Positions 55,479 through 63,513 of a DNA stretch of 64,000 nucleotides are shown one piece after another. The notes beneath the pieces were generated by a model. It searched no databases, had not been told where the DNA came from, and saw only the letters and a list, made by a program, of their open reading frames with translations. Within the stretch, counting starts at the first letter, position 1, and each line of letters starts with the position of its first letter. The DNA comes from Alphaproteobacteria bacterium. Lineage in GTDB: Bacteria; Pseudomonadota; Alphaproteobacteria; Micavibrionales; Micavibrionaceae. The stretch is taken from assembly GCA_018399685.1 (NCBI GenBank), contig JAGYOK010000002.1, positions 1 to 64,000 of the forward strand, written 5' to 3'. Made by a program: the position numbers and the translations under genes.

Positions 55479-55658
55479 ATGGCTGTACCAAAGAGAAAAA
55501 CAACAAAATCCAAGCGTAACATGCGCCGCGCGCACGATGCCTTGAGCGTTGAAAACTGGGTAGAAGACAGCAACACCGGAGAGCCGGTGCGTCGCCACCA
55601 CATCGACATGAAAACAGGTATGTACAAAGGTCGTCAGGTCATTGAAGAGCGCGACTAG
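55479..55658 (+). CDS. rpmF: 50S ribosomal protein L32
   Basis: 59 residues, too short for an automatic length cut-off. The N terminus [20 protein letters not shown] is typical L32, and the rest includes [18 protein letters not shown]. The Cys residues of zinc-binding L32 are absent, as in many alphaproteobacteria. The ATG follows ATAAGGATATAACC. It is in the standard yceD-rpmF-plsX-fabH order. Confidence 0.97.
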   Translation: MAVPKRKTTKSKRNMRRAHDALSVENWVEDSNTGEPVRRHHIDMKTGMYKGRQVIEERD

Positions 55659-55766
55659 TCATAAGGTTTCCGGCGATCTTCTGTAAATTTTTCAAAAATA
55701 AATCCTCTATTAGGGACTTGCAAAAGAAGTTGTTTGTCTTATAAGTAACTCTTGATTTTTTTATGC

Positions 55767-56900
55767 ATGAACACTTTATTGTGTTTTAAGGCGGCCAGTA
55801 CAAACAACAAAACAGGAACAAGCCCTTTGCGTGAATCTATAAAAGAAGCATCATCCCGCATCAATATTGCTGTGGACGCTATGGGCGGCGACTTTGGCCC
55901 CAAAGAAGTTATGCCGGCTCTAGCCATGGTGCTTAAAGGGCGGCCAGAGGTTTTCTTTCTGATCTATGGTGATAAAAGCAAGATTTCCCAGCACCTTAAT
56001 CACTATCCCGCTTTAAAGAAACATTCCGAGCTTCGCCACACAGATAAAGTTATCAACAATGATGACAAGCCATCGGTTGCCCTGCGCTCCAGCAAAGGCT
56101 CTTCCATGCGTCTGGCGATTGAAGCGGTAAAGAGCGGGGAGGCAAAAGCTGTTGTATCCGCAGGGAATACCGGAGCGCTTATGGCCATGGCCAAAACAGT
56201 CCTAAGAACAGTGCCCGGCATCCGCCGTCCGGCTCTGGCTTCATTATTGCCCGGCATAAAAAGCGATACAATTATGCTGGATTTGGGGGCTAATGTTCTG
56301 GTCGATGGTGATGTGCTAGTTCAATTCGCAATTCTTGGCTCCATTTTTGCCAGAGCCCAAAAGAAGGTTGAGCGCCCAACCGTAGGATTATTGAATGTCG
56401 GCTCTGAAGATACAAAAGGCCCCGATCACGTTAAGGCGGCAGCTCATGTATTATCAAGAATAGACTTTCCGGGGGAATATAAAGGCTTTGTCGAAGGCAA
56501 CGATATCGGCAAGGGAACCGTCGATGTCATAGTCACAGACGGCTATGCCGGAAACATATCCTTGAAAACAGCCGAAGGAATGGGCTCTCTTACAAGACAT
56601 TATTTAACCGAGTCCTTTGCCTCAAGCCCGTTATCATATCTGGGCGCGATTTTTGCTTTTTTCTCTTTAAAACACTTGAAAAAGCGCCTTGATCCAAGAC
56701 GTTATAACGGAGGGGTTTTTCTGGGGCTTAACGGATTGTGTATCAAAAGCCACGGCAGCGCAGACGCTCTGGCCTTTTCAAATGCGGTCTTAATGGCCGT
56801 CAGACTGGCGCGTCTGGATTATATTGACCAGACTGTTAAGGAAATCGCTTACCTGGCCGAGCAGGAAGAAACCATGATTATGGACAAGGCCGCAGGATAA
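55767..56900 (+). CDS. plsX: Phosphate acyltransferase PlsX
   Basis: 377 residues from ATG 55767; the family core INIAVDAMGGDFGPKEVM begins only at residue about 33, so a later TTG start near 55826 is also possible. PlsX makes acyl-phosphate from acyl-ACP for phospholipid synthesis. Motifs include SAGNTGALMAMAKTVLR, GLNVGSE-like positions (LLNVGSEDTKG), FVEGNDIGKGTVDVIVTDG and GNISLKTAEGM. It is followed by fabH after 67 bases. Confidence 0.95.
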   Translation: MNTLLCFKAASTNNKTGTSPLRESIKEASSRINIAVDAMGGDFGPKEVMPALAMVLKGRPEVFFLIYGDKSKISQHLNHYPALKKHSELRHTDKVINNDDKPSVALRSSKGSSMRLAIEAVKSGEAKAVVSAGNTGALMAMAKTVLRTVPGIRRPALASLLPGIKSDTIMLDLGANVLVDGDVLVQFAILGSIFARAQKKVERPTVGLLNVGSEDTKGPDHVKAAAHVLSRIDFPGEYKGFVEGNDIGKGTVDVIVTDGYAGNISLKTAEGMGSLTRHYLTESFASSPLSYLGAIFAFFSLKHLKKRLDPRRYNGGVFLGLNGLCIKSHGSADALAFSNAVLMAVRLARLDYIDQTVKEIAYLAEQEETMIMDKAAG

Positions 56901-56967
56901 AGCTGTATATAAAGAAAAATATAAAACAAAAACATATTCATTTTAGGTACAAGTAAATATTAAAACC

Positions 56968-57942
56968 ATGCCCAAATACGCACATGTTATATCAACCGGA
57001 AGCTATTTGCCGGAAAAAGCATTAACAAACAAAGATCTGGAGAAAACAGTTGATACTTCGGATGAATGGATTTTCCAGCGCAGCGGCATTCGCCAGCGCC
57101 ACATTGCCGCCGAGGGAGAGCTTACATCGGATATGGCGATTAAAGCAGCCAAAAGCGCTTTGGATAAAGCCGGTCTAAACCCTTCCGATATTGATGGAAT
57201 TATAGTAGCAACCACCACGCCTGACCTTACTTTCCCCTCAACGGCTGTTATTGTGCAAGCCGGGTTGAAAGCTCCGGTGGGGCTGGCATTCGATGTTCAG
57301 GCGGTATGCGCCGGATTTATCTATGCTTTAAGCACTGCTAACGGCCTTATCCGTACTGGTCAGGCAAAGCGCATACTGGTAATCGGAGCCGAGAAGCTCA
57401 GCTCTATCATTAATTGGGAAGACCGTACCACTTGTGTCCTGTTTGGCGATGGCGCGGGAGCCGTTATACTCGAAGCCCGCGATATGGAAGGCGAAAAGCC
57501 AAGCGAGGGGATTATCTCCACGCATCTTTATGCAGACGGCTCTTTCAAGAATGCTTTATATACAAACGGCGGAGTAGGGCTAAACGGCCTTAGCGGTCAC
57601 ATTGTCATGAACGGCCATGAAGTGTTCAAGCAAGCGGTTAACCTTATGAGCGAAGCCGTCAACAAAGCTTTGGAATATAATAACCTGAAAGCATCCGACG
57701 TTGACTGGCTTGTTCCGCATCAGGCCAATATCCGTATTATCGAATCAACCGCCAAAAAACTTAAAGTGCCGATGGAGCGCGTCGTCGTAACCCTTCAAAA
57801 TCACGGGAATACTTCGGCTGCATCTATTCCTCTGGCTTTGGATGTGCCCATGCGCTCCGGCATGATTAAGCCCGGACAGCTTGCCCTGCTTGAAGCCCTT
57901 GGCGGAGGTCTTACGTGGGGCTCTGCATTGATACGCCTGTAG
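56968..57942 (+). CDS. fabH: 3-oxoacyl-ACP synthase III
   Basis: 324 residues. FabH starts fatty acid synthesis by condensing acetyl-CoA with malonyl-ACP. Catalytic triad: Cys114 in FDVQAVCAGFIYAL, His in LVPHQANIRI and Asn in NHGNTSAASIPLAL. Also present is the N-terminal GSYLPEKALTNKDLEK and IVATTTPDLTFPST. It lies between plsX and ihfA. Confidence 0.97.
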   Translation: MPKYAHVISTGSYLPEKALTNKDLEKTVDTSDEWIFQRSGIRQRHIAAEGELTSDMAIKAAKSALDKAGLNPSDIDGIIVATTTPDLTFPSTAVIVQAGLKAPVGLAFDVQAVCAGFIYALSTANGLIRTGQAKRILVIGAEKLSSIINWEDRTTCVLFGDGAGAVILEARDMEGEKPSEGIISTHLYADGSFKNALYTNGGVGLNGLSGHIVMNGHEVFKQAVNLMSEAVNKALEYNNLKASDVDWLVPHQANIRIIESTAKKLKVPMERVVVTLQNHGNTSAASIPLALDVPMRSGMIKPGQLALLEALGGGLTWGSALIRL

Positions 57943-58124
57943 TCCTGTGGATAACTCGCACCGTGCCTGATGGTAAAAAATCGGGGAATTTCCGAGACAT
58001 ATGTCAAAAAAACATCTTTACCCATTGAATTGAATCATTTTTTTGTGGTTATCCGCAAGCTCATGATTGACGATAGCTGTTTGAAGCGATACTCTTATAT
58101 GCATATCAATATGGAGTTATTACG

Positions 58125-58421
58125 ATGGAAAGTCGCACGGTTACACGCGCTGATCTGGCAGAAGCAGTTTATGAAGAAGTTGGTTTGTCCCGCAACGAAT
58201 CATCCGAGCTTGTCGAGTCGGTATTAAGTGAAATTTCAAAAGCTTTGGTAGAAGGGGAGAATGTAAAAATATCCTCTTTTGGCAGCTTCACTATTCGTGA
58301 AAAAGGGGAACGCATCGGGCGAAACCCTAAAACGGGTGTGGAAGTGCCTATTTTGCCACGCAAGGTTCTGGTTTTTAGGGCGTCTCACGTTCTTAAAGAC
58401 CGTGTAAATAAAGGAAAGTAA
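58125..58421 (+). CDS. ihfA: Integration host factor subunit alpha
   Basis: 98 residues. The HU/IHF fold reads [20 protein letters not shown], followed by the signature [20 protein letters not shown] and a final [14 protein letters not shown] bends DNA at specific sites and affects recombination and transcription. The position between fabH and a merR-type gene supports ihfA rather than hup. Confidence 0.95.
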   Translation: MESRTVTRADLAEAVYEEVGLSRNESSELVESVLSEISKALVEGENVKISSFGSFTIREKGERIGRNPKTGVEVPILPRKVLVFRASHVLKDRVNKGK

Positions 58422-58508
58422 TTACGCAGTATCAAGCCCTTCCCCGACTTTATTTAAAGCGATGGAAGCCGCCTGAGTGCGTATGATTTTAAAAAAGGTT
58501 TATCAAAG

Positions 58509-59069
58509 ATGTGTGCAGACATGGTCGGGAGCTTGAAAACAAAGCAAAACAGCGATAGTTCTCTGGCGTCAAAAACTTCGTCGTCTTATGATGAAAGCGC
58601 CGGTCATGCAGGTGCCGCGCAGAGGAGTGCCAGCCGCAATAAAGCCGCTGCTGCGTTTAGAACAATAAGCGAAGTTGCGGATGATCTTGGTGTAAAACAG
58701 CATGTATTGCGCTTTTGGGAAACAAAATTCTCACAGCTTAAACCCCTGAAACGAGGGGGAGGGCGTCGCTACTACAGACCCGAAGATATTGACTTACTCA
58801 AGGCAGTTCACCGCCTGCTTTATACTGAAGGCTATACGATCAAGGGCGTCCAGAAGCTATTACGCGAAGCCGGCAAAAAGCAGATTGTAACAGTGTTCTC
58901 GGAAGAAAAAGAAGCTGGAAAGCCTTTTAGCACGGCGAAGAATGTGCATCTTGATGAAAACGATCAGCACTCCGGCGCGGCCAATCTCACCCCTGAGCAA
59001 CGCTCGGCACTGGAATCCGTGCTGGCAGAGCTAAAAGATCTCCGCGGTATGATTAAACCCCGCCGCTAA
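58509..59069 (+). CDS. MerR family transcriptional regulator
   Basis: 186 residues. After a disordered Ser/Ala/Lys-rich start (residues 1-50), the winged helix [20 protein letters not shown] and [20 protein letters not shown], then [20 protein letters not shown], is clearly MerR-like; no metal-binding cysteines are seen, so the inducer is unknown. The conserved run rpmF-plsX-fabH-ihfA-merR-tRNA-Pro is common in alphaproteobacteria. Confidence 0.92.
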   Translation: MCADMVGSLKTKQNSDSSLASKTSSSYDESAGHAGAAQRSASRNKAAAAFRTISEVADDLGVKQHVLRFWETKFSQLKPLKRGGGRRYYRPEDIDLLKAVHRLLYTEGYTIKGVQKLLREAGKKQIVTVFSEEKEAGKPFSTAKNVHLDENDQHSGAANLTPEQRSALESVLAELKDLRGMIKPRR

Positions 59070-59095
59070 AATTCAGAGGGCTAACCCTAAAACAG

Positions 59096-59122
59096 TTGAT
59101 TTTCATTAGCGAATTGTATAAA
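59096..59122 (+). promoter_or_regulatory. Possible promoter of tRNA-Pro
   Basis: TTGATT at 59096-59101 and TATAAA at 59117-59122, spacer 15 bases, about 28 bases before the tRNA. The short spacer lowers confidence. Confidence 0.35.
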
Positions 59123-59149
59123 AATCCCACTCTTGGCTTTGGGTAGTAT

Positions 59150-59226
59150 CGGAACGTAGCGCAGCCTGGTAGCGCACTTGCATGGGGTGCAAGGGGTCGG
59201 AGGTTCAAATCCTCTCGTTCCGACCA
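59150..59226 (+). tRNA. tRNA-Pro (anticodon GGG)
   Basis: The cloverleaf can be written: acceptor CGGAACG/CGTTCCG, D-arm with GCGCAGCCTGGTAGCGC, anticodon stem CTTGC/GCAAG around loop ATGGGGT (GGG at the anticodon), T-arm with GGTTCAAATCC, discriminator A and encoded CCA at 59224-59226. It reads CCC and CCU proline codons. No T-run terminator is obvious downstream. The 3' end is a conceivable integration site, as the accessory genes begin just after it. Confidence 0.95.
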
Positions 59227-59448
59227 TTAAAACAAGGGTATATACCGGAGACATGGTATACAGCACTCTCCCCCATGCCATCTGAAACTCTCCTCAAATG
59301 AAAAAAGTGTGTACTATGCCTTCAGGATGTTCAATCTGTTTTCTGGCAAGAAAAACCAGAGACGCAAAGCAAGTATTGGTTGGATATACTGACGTTCCAT
59401 GGAAAGAAATTTCAGGCATTGATTTTGAGATTAAGGGAGGGAGAAAAA
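59227..59448. other. Gap between tRNA-Pro and the DUF4406 gene
   Basis: 222 bases. A small overlapping frame from ATG 59298 (62 codons) is possible but has no ribosome site and no recognised family. TACCGGAGACAT at 59243-59254 recurs as TACCGGAGGCAT at 59810-59821, on the other side of the next gene. GGGAGGGAG before 59449 is a strong ribosome site. Confidence 0.45.
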
Positions 59449-59799
59449 ATGACACAAGAACTGATTATGATCGCCGGGCCATATAGCTCTGGGACGAAAA
59501 ACAAGGAAGAGCGAGCGGCCAATCTTGAGGTTTTGAACAAGGCTGCACTGGAAGTTTTTAAGAAAGGCCATATACCGTTAATTGGTGTCAATAATGCTCT
59601 TCCCCTTATCGAAATCGCAGGAGAAGAGGCCTTTGATGAAATTATGATGCCCATATCTATCGCTCTGGCGGAACGATGCGATAGTTGTTTGCGTGTAGGT
59701 GGCGCTTCCAATGGCGCGGATCAGGAAGTCGAAAACTTCCGTAAACGGGGGAAGAATGTGTATTTTGATGTGGTAGAAATTTCAGAGGAAAAGCGCTGA
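59449..59799 (+). CDS. DUF4406-type nucleoside 2-deoxyribosyltransferase-like protein
   Basis: 116 residues from the ATG at 59449, directly after GGGAGGGAGAAAAA. The start ELIMIAGPYSSGT is the Rossmann-like loop of the DUF4406/nucleoside deoxyribosyltransferase fold; later features are AALEVFKKGHIPLIGVNNAL and DSCLRVGGASNGADQEVENF, with the final strand GKNVYFDVVEI. Such small proteins act on nucleotides or are found in phages and mobile regions; substrate unknown. It lies first after tRNA-Pro. Confidence 0.72.
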   Translation: MTQELIMIAGPYSSGTKNKEERAANLEVLNKAALEVFKKGHIPLIGVNNALPLIEIAGEEAFDEIMMPISIALAERCDSCLRVGGASNGADQEVENFRKRGKNVYFDVVEISEEKR

Positions 59800-60082
59800 T
59801 CATGATACATACCGGAGGCATTAATTTTTTCTGTGCAGTAAATTTTTATTCAGGCTTAACTTTTTAGCATCTGTAAGATACACTGACCCCGTCATCTTTT
59901 GCCTGTCCGGCAAAAAGTTCATCATTTTCGAGGTTTAACTGTTTCTGGGTATGGTTCTGGTCACGCTTTTTTCAAGGCTGCAAAGGGTTGGTTAACATAT
60001 TTTTAAACATAACCATGGTACAAAGATGAGCATTTTACTAAAATTTTACTATGATTTATGGTAAATAAAGTTTAAAATAGTA
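59800..60082. other. Intergenic region before the prepilin-like cluster
   Basis: About 283 bases. Holds the second TACCGGAG copy (59810-59821), a TTTTGCC/GGCAAAA 7-bp hairpin (59897-59915) without T-run, and AT-rich stretches with AACATA repeats near 59995-60012 that could hold the cluster promoter. No gene supported. Confidence 0.5.
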
Positions 60083-61282
60083 GTGTGGGGGTATGGTAAT
60101 TTGGTAAATAATTACGGCTTTATAAAGCGTTTTATCTTTGAAGGTAAACACAACCGATCCGGCGGCTTTTCATTAATAGAAATGGCGTTGGCACTAATGT
60201 TGATCGGTGTTGTTACAGCCGGTTTATTAAACCAGTACAACACATATATAAAGAAAAAACAGCATGAAGATACGAAGAATGTATTGTTCGATATAGACAG
60301 AGCTCTACAGGATTATGTTACCACATACGGTTATTATCCTTGCCCTGCAGATCAGTCAGTCCCTTATGGAGATCCTGATTATGGCGCAAGCGTTAATAAC
60401 TGTATACATCCCTCTGCAGTCCCCCCTTGTCATGGCCTCGGCCAGGGCATATGCCGTACAACCGGCGGCCCGGTTGTTTTAATTGGCGGCGTTCCTTTTA
60501 AAGAATTACATATGGGCGGGGAAGTTGCCTATGATGGCTGGAAAAACCGTATAACCTATGCCGTTAGCCGTATTTTAGCACCCACATCACCGATTATTAC
60601 CCCGTTGCCTAATGGGATAATCACAGTAGAACAAACTGATTCTGTTGGAACGGTTATTAATAATGCGCAATATGTGCTGGTCGCACCAGGGTCAAAGGGA
60701 GCTGGTGGTTTTAACAAGAACGGCACAATATCCAGACCATGCAATCTTTCACAAAGAGAGGGTGAAAATTGCGATCAGGATAATGTTTTTGCCGCAAACC
60801 CTAATCGGAGATGGAGAAACGACGTCGAGGGGCCAAATTATTTTGATGATTATGTGTCATATAGGGAAGTCCCTGATACACCGGATTGGAGCGTTGAAGC
60901 TGCTACTCCCGATGATTTAAGATTTCGCTATGACCGGGTCGGTATTGGTGTAACGGACGCTGATCCCCGTACAGACTTGCACGTAGCGGGGGATATAAAA
61001 GTGGATGACTGGGCAAAAGCAGCCACCATTTGTAATGGCGACGCCAATCCTGCTACGGCAGAATGTTTCGACCCCGAGGCAATCGCAGGCAGCAAAACAG
61101 ATATGCGTTGCGATGCGGCTAATTCTTTGTATGAAAATCAGGCTATGATCGGCGTTGCAAAACAGAAGGTCAAATGTAAATTAACTGTTCAACCGACGGC
61201 AGCGACACCTGCTCCATGCCCTACAGGCTATCTTGCTGTAGGGTTTTTAGCCAATGGTGCGTTGGACTGTCAAATATTTTGA
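60083..61282 (+). CDS. Prepilin-like protein 1 with fibre-like C terminus
   Basis: 399 residues from GTG 60083, or 393 from TTG 60101, which has GGGGG nine bases upstream. The class III/pseudopilin signal is RSGGFSLIEMALALMLIG: cleavage after Gly28, Phe29 at +1, Glu33 at +5, then a hydrophobic helix. The globular part starts with DYVTTYGYYPCPADQSVPYG and GAGGFNKNGTISRPC. The C-terminal third has VGIGVTDADPRTDLHVAGDI, similar to stretches in phage tail fibres and adhesins, and a Cys pattern ECFDPEAIAG, DMRCDAAN, KCKL. It probably needs a PilD-type peptidase; function unknown. Nine bases later its paralogue begins. Confidence 0.82.
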   Translation: MWGYGNLVNNYGFIKRFIFEGKHNRSGGFSLIEMALALMLIGVVTAGLLNQYNTYIKKKQHEDTKNVLFDIDRALQDYVTTYGYYPCPADQSVPYGDPDYGASVNNCIHPSAVPPCHGLGQGICRTTGGPVVLIGGVPFKELHMGGEVAYDGWKNRITYAVSRILAPTSPIITPLPNGIITVEQTDSVGTVINNAQYVLVAPGSKGAGGFNKNGTISRPCNLSQREGENCDQDNVFAANPNRRWRNDVEGPNYFDDYVSYREVPDTPDWSVEAATPDDLRFRYDRVGIGVTDADPRTDLHVAGDIKVDDWAKAATICNGDANPATAECFDPEAIAGSKTDMRCDAANSLYENQAMIGVAKQKVKCKLTVQPTAATPAPCPTGYLAVGFLANGALDCQIF

Positions 61283-61291
61283 GGTGGCTAT

Positions 61292-63505
61292 ATGCGTAAT
61301 TTATTGAAAACTATAAAGGGATATACCCTGATTGAAACTGCCATGGTTCTGGTTATGACCGGAATGATGATAGGCGCTTTCGCATCGGTATACACCATAT
61401 ACGTTAAAAACAGGGATTTCTCAGAAACACAGGCGTCTGTGAAAAGAGTGTCTAGTAACCTTGCTGCCTTTGTCAATCTTTACGGCAGATATCCTTGCCC
61501 CTCCCAGCCTAATCTAGGGCGCGGTCAGCCCGGTCATGGAATGGAGCTTTGTGCTCCAAATAACGATTCTATTAACCCGCTTCCGGCTGCCGGAAATTGT
61601 TTTGAATATAGCTCTGCGAACAGCTCTTTAACAGAAGGCATTTGTGTAGAGGAGAGTACAGCCGCTGTGGTTGACAAGCGCGTGTTAAGAGGTACTTTGC
61701 CGTTTAAGGCTCTTAATATGTCTGAAGAGCAAACGATAGACCAATACGGAAACAAATTAACCTACGCTGTAACCTACAGCATGACAGATAAAGATACGTT
61801 TTCTATCAAGCCCGGAGAGGCAGGAGCAGTTATTTTAGTTGATGATAACGATAATGAAGTTGCCGGAGGCACAAACGCAGCGCATTTCTACGTGTTTAGT
61901 TCTGGTAAGAATGGCGCTGGTGCATATACTCGCAACGGTGTGTTGTCTTTACGATGCCCGTCATCCTCATCACAGGAAAACGAAAACTGCGATACTTCGG
62001 ATGGTGATGGTATATATCGTCACGCAGCCAAAACAGAGCGGCAAGGCACAAATTTTTTCGACGATCAGGGGTTTTATAAGGCTGGTCTCAATATACAAAA
62101 ATGGGAATATCCTGATCCGGACTCGGATGATGTTACTCATAAACTGCCCGGCAAGCTTGTTATCGGCGCTCCTATCGCTGCGGATCTTACAAATGCCAGC
62201 AAAGTTGAAGTGAAGGGCAATGTGCTCTCCGACGGTGGTGTTTTAATGTCAGACAAGATTTGTCATACAACAGCAGGACGTTCAGATATGGATCCGGCTT
62301 GCTTCACATCTGAAATGATTGCAGGCCAGCTTGCTGAAGGAGAAGGGCTTCAATGTCCGCGTGATGATCCCGACGGTGCAGGTCAGTATATGGTTGGTAT
62401 CCAAAATGGCCGTGTTATTTGTGAGGATGAAATCTTTATCTCCTGTGCCGGAGGTACATTTGTTAGAGAAATAAAGCCTGATGGTACAGTAGTTTGCAAT
62501 TCTCCACCGCCTGCGTCATGTGCACCATTGACATTAACGCTTTGCGGGGAAGATATAACAGTCGGAGCGCGTGTTCACGGAGATTACGGATATTTTATCA
62601 CCGGAACATGCTATGAAAAGGACACACCGACTTCGCCTCTTGTAGAGGAAGATTGTCCTTTATATGGTCGGCGATATCTATGTAACGACGGAAACTGGCG
62701 TTACTCATACTATTGGAGGCAGTCTTATCCATGTACTTGTACAGAGCAATACCAGACTATTGATAATGGCCCGTGCCCTGTCGGATATACAGGAAGAAAG
62801 GAGCGCACAAGAAAGTATTTTTGCCCTCAAAGAAGATGGTATTGGCAGGGATCAACATCAAGTGAAGGATGTGTATGTGATGATGGTGCGCCCAAGGATG
62901 TACCAAGGCGTTGCCCTCCTGGCCTCACGGGCAGACCTAAAGACCGTTATACTATGGATTGTACAACGGAAACATGGATTTATCAGGGGCCAAGCCCGGA
63001 TTCAATTCCTTGTACCTGTCCATTTAATCCGGACACCGTAAATACTATAGGATGTGATGATGGCTTTTCAGGAACACATGAAGTCGTAACAAAGTGGGTG
63101 TGTCCTGACGGGGTAGGCGGTCCTACAGCCGGTTTTTGGGATACAGCCAATAATATAACTATGAACACATGTGAATGTGACAGCTCATATTTTGAGTATG
63201 AAACAGATCCATGTCCTCCCGGCGAAACAGGGACAATCCAGATGAGGTATAAGAAGCCATGGATATGTGATTCTGCAACCGAAGGACACTTTGGCCCTCG
63301 CGTTTTAGATGTAAACGATTGTGTGCCGATAGTGCCGCCCATATGTCATTGGGAATCCACTTCCTCTCCCGTGGAGACGCCTGAGCCTATTGGTAACGGC
63401 CGCATCGGAGACACTTGCGAATGTCACGTGGAGACGGCTCCGGCTGGTTGTTACACGGGAGGAAGCGGTGACGCTCAATATTATAGAACCTGCACATGTA
63501 AATAG
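61292..63505 (+). CDS. Prepilin-like protein 2 with cysteine-rich C-terminal repeats
   Basis: 737 residues. The prepilin signal is IKGYTLIETAMVLVMTGMMI: cleavage after Gly10, Tyr11 at +1, Glu15 at +5. The globular region shares NLYGRYPCPSQPNLGRGQPG, PFKALNMSEEQ, YVFSSGKNGAGAYTRNG-like positions with protein 1, and the fibre-like part (KVEVKGNVLSDGG) is followed by the same Cys pattern ACFTSEMIAG. From about residue 455 the protein is a cysteine-rich repeat array ending at about residue 725, with CxC at residues 481, 527, 574 and 627. Repeats have CPxGxTG, Trp/Tyr and a terminal CxC. Start ATG follows GAGGTGGCTAT. A surface or pilus-tip adhesin is likely; none is proven. Confidence 0.82.
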   Translation: MRNLLKTIKGYTLIETAMVLVMTGMMIGAFASVYTIYVKNRDFSETQASVKRVSSNLAAFVNLYGRYPCPSQPNLGRGQPGHGMELCAPNNDSINPLPAAGNCFEYSSANSSLTEGICVEESTAAVVDKRVLRGTLPFKALNMSEEQTIDQYGNKLTYAVTYSMTDKDTFSIKPGEAGAVILVDDNDNEVAGGTNAAHFYVFSSGKNGAGAYTRNGVLSLRCPSSSSQENENCDTSDGDGIYRHAAKTERQGTNFFDDQGFYKAGLNIQKWEYPDPDSDDVTHKLPGKLVIGAPIAADLTNASKVEVKGNVLSDGGVLMSDKICHTTAGRSDMDPACFTSEMIAGQLAEGEGLQCPRDDPDGAGQYMVGIQNGRVICEDEIFISCAGGTFVREIKPDGTVVCNSPPPASCAPLTLTLCGEDITVGARVHGDYGYFITGTCYEKDTPTSPLVEEDCPLYGRRYLCNDGNWRYSYYWRQSYPCTCTEQYQTIDNGPCPVGYTGRKERTRKYFCPQRRWYWQGSTSSEGCVCDDGAPKDVPRRCPPGLTGRPKDRYTMDCTTETWIYQGPSPDSIPCTCPFNPDTVNTIGCDDGFSGTHEVVTKWVCPDGVGGPTAGFWDTANNITMNTCECDSSYFEYETDPCPPGETGTIQMRYKKPWICDSATEGHFGPRVLDVNDCVPIVPPICHWESTSSPVETPEPIGNGRIGDTCECHVETAPAGCYTGGSGDAQYYRTCTCK
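62652..63342 (+). repeat. Coding repeats: cysteine-rich units of prepilin-like protein 2
   Basis: The encoded units run about 46-53 residues. Their boundaries can be set at the CxC or Cys positions 481, 527, 574, 627 and 677. Shared core: CP, short spacer, G-x-TG, hydrophobic residues with Trp or Tyr, another Cys and a closing CxC. The DNA itself is diverged; repetition is clear only at protein level. Confidence 0.75.
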
Positions 63506-63513
63506 GGTATAAA

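Noticed and set aside
59298-59486. 62-codon ORF overlapping the DUF4406 gene start
   Set aside because: No ribosome site, overlaps a gene with a strong site and a recognised fold; no family match seen.
59897-59915. TTTTGCC/GGCAAAA hairpin as terminator
   Set aside because: No T-run on either strand after the stem.
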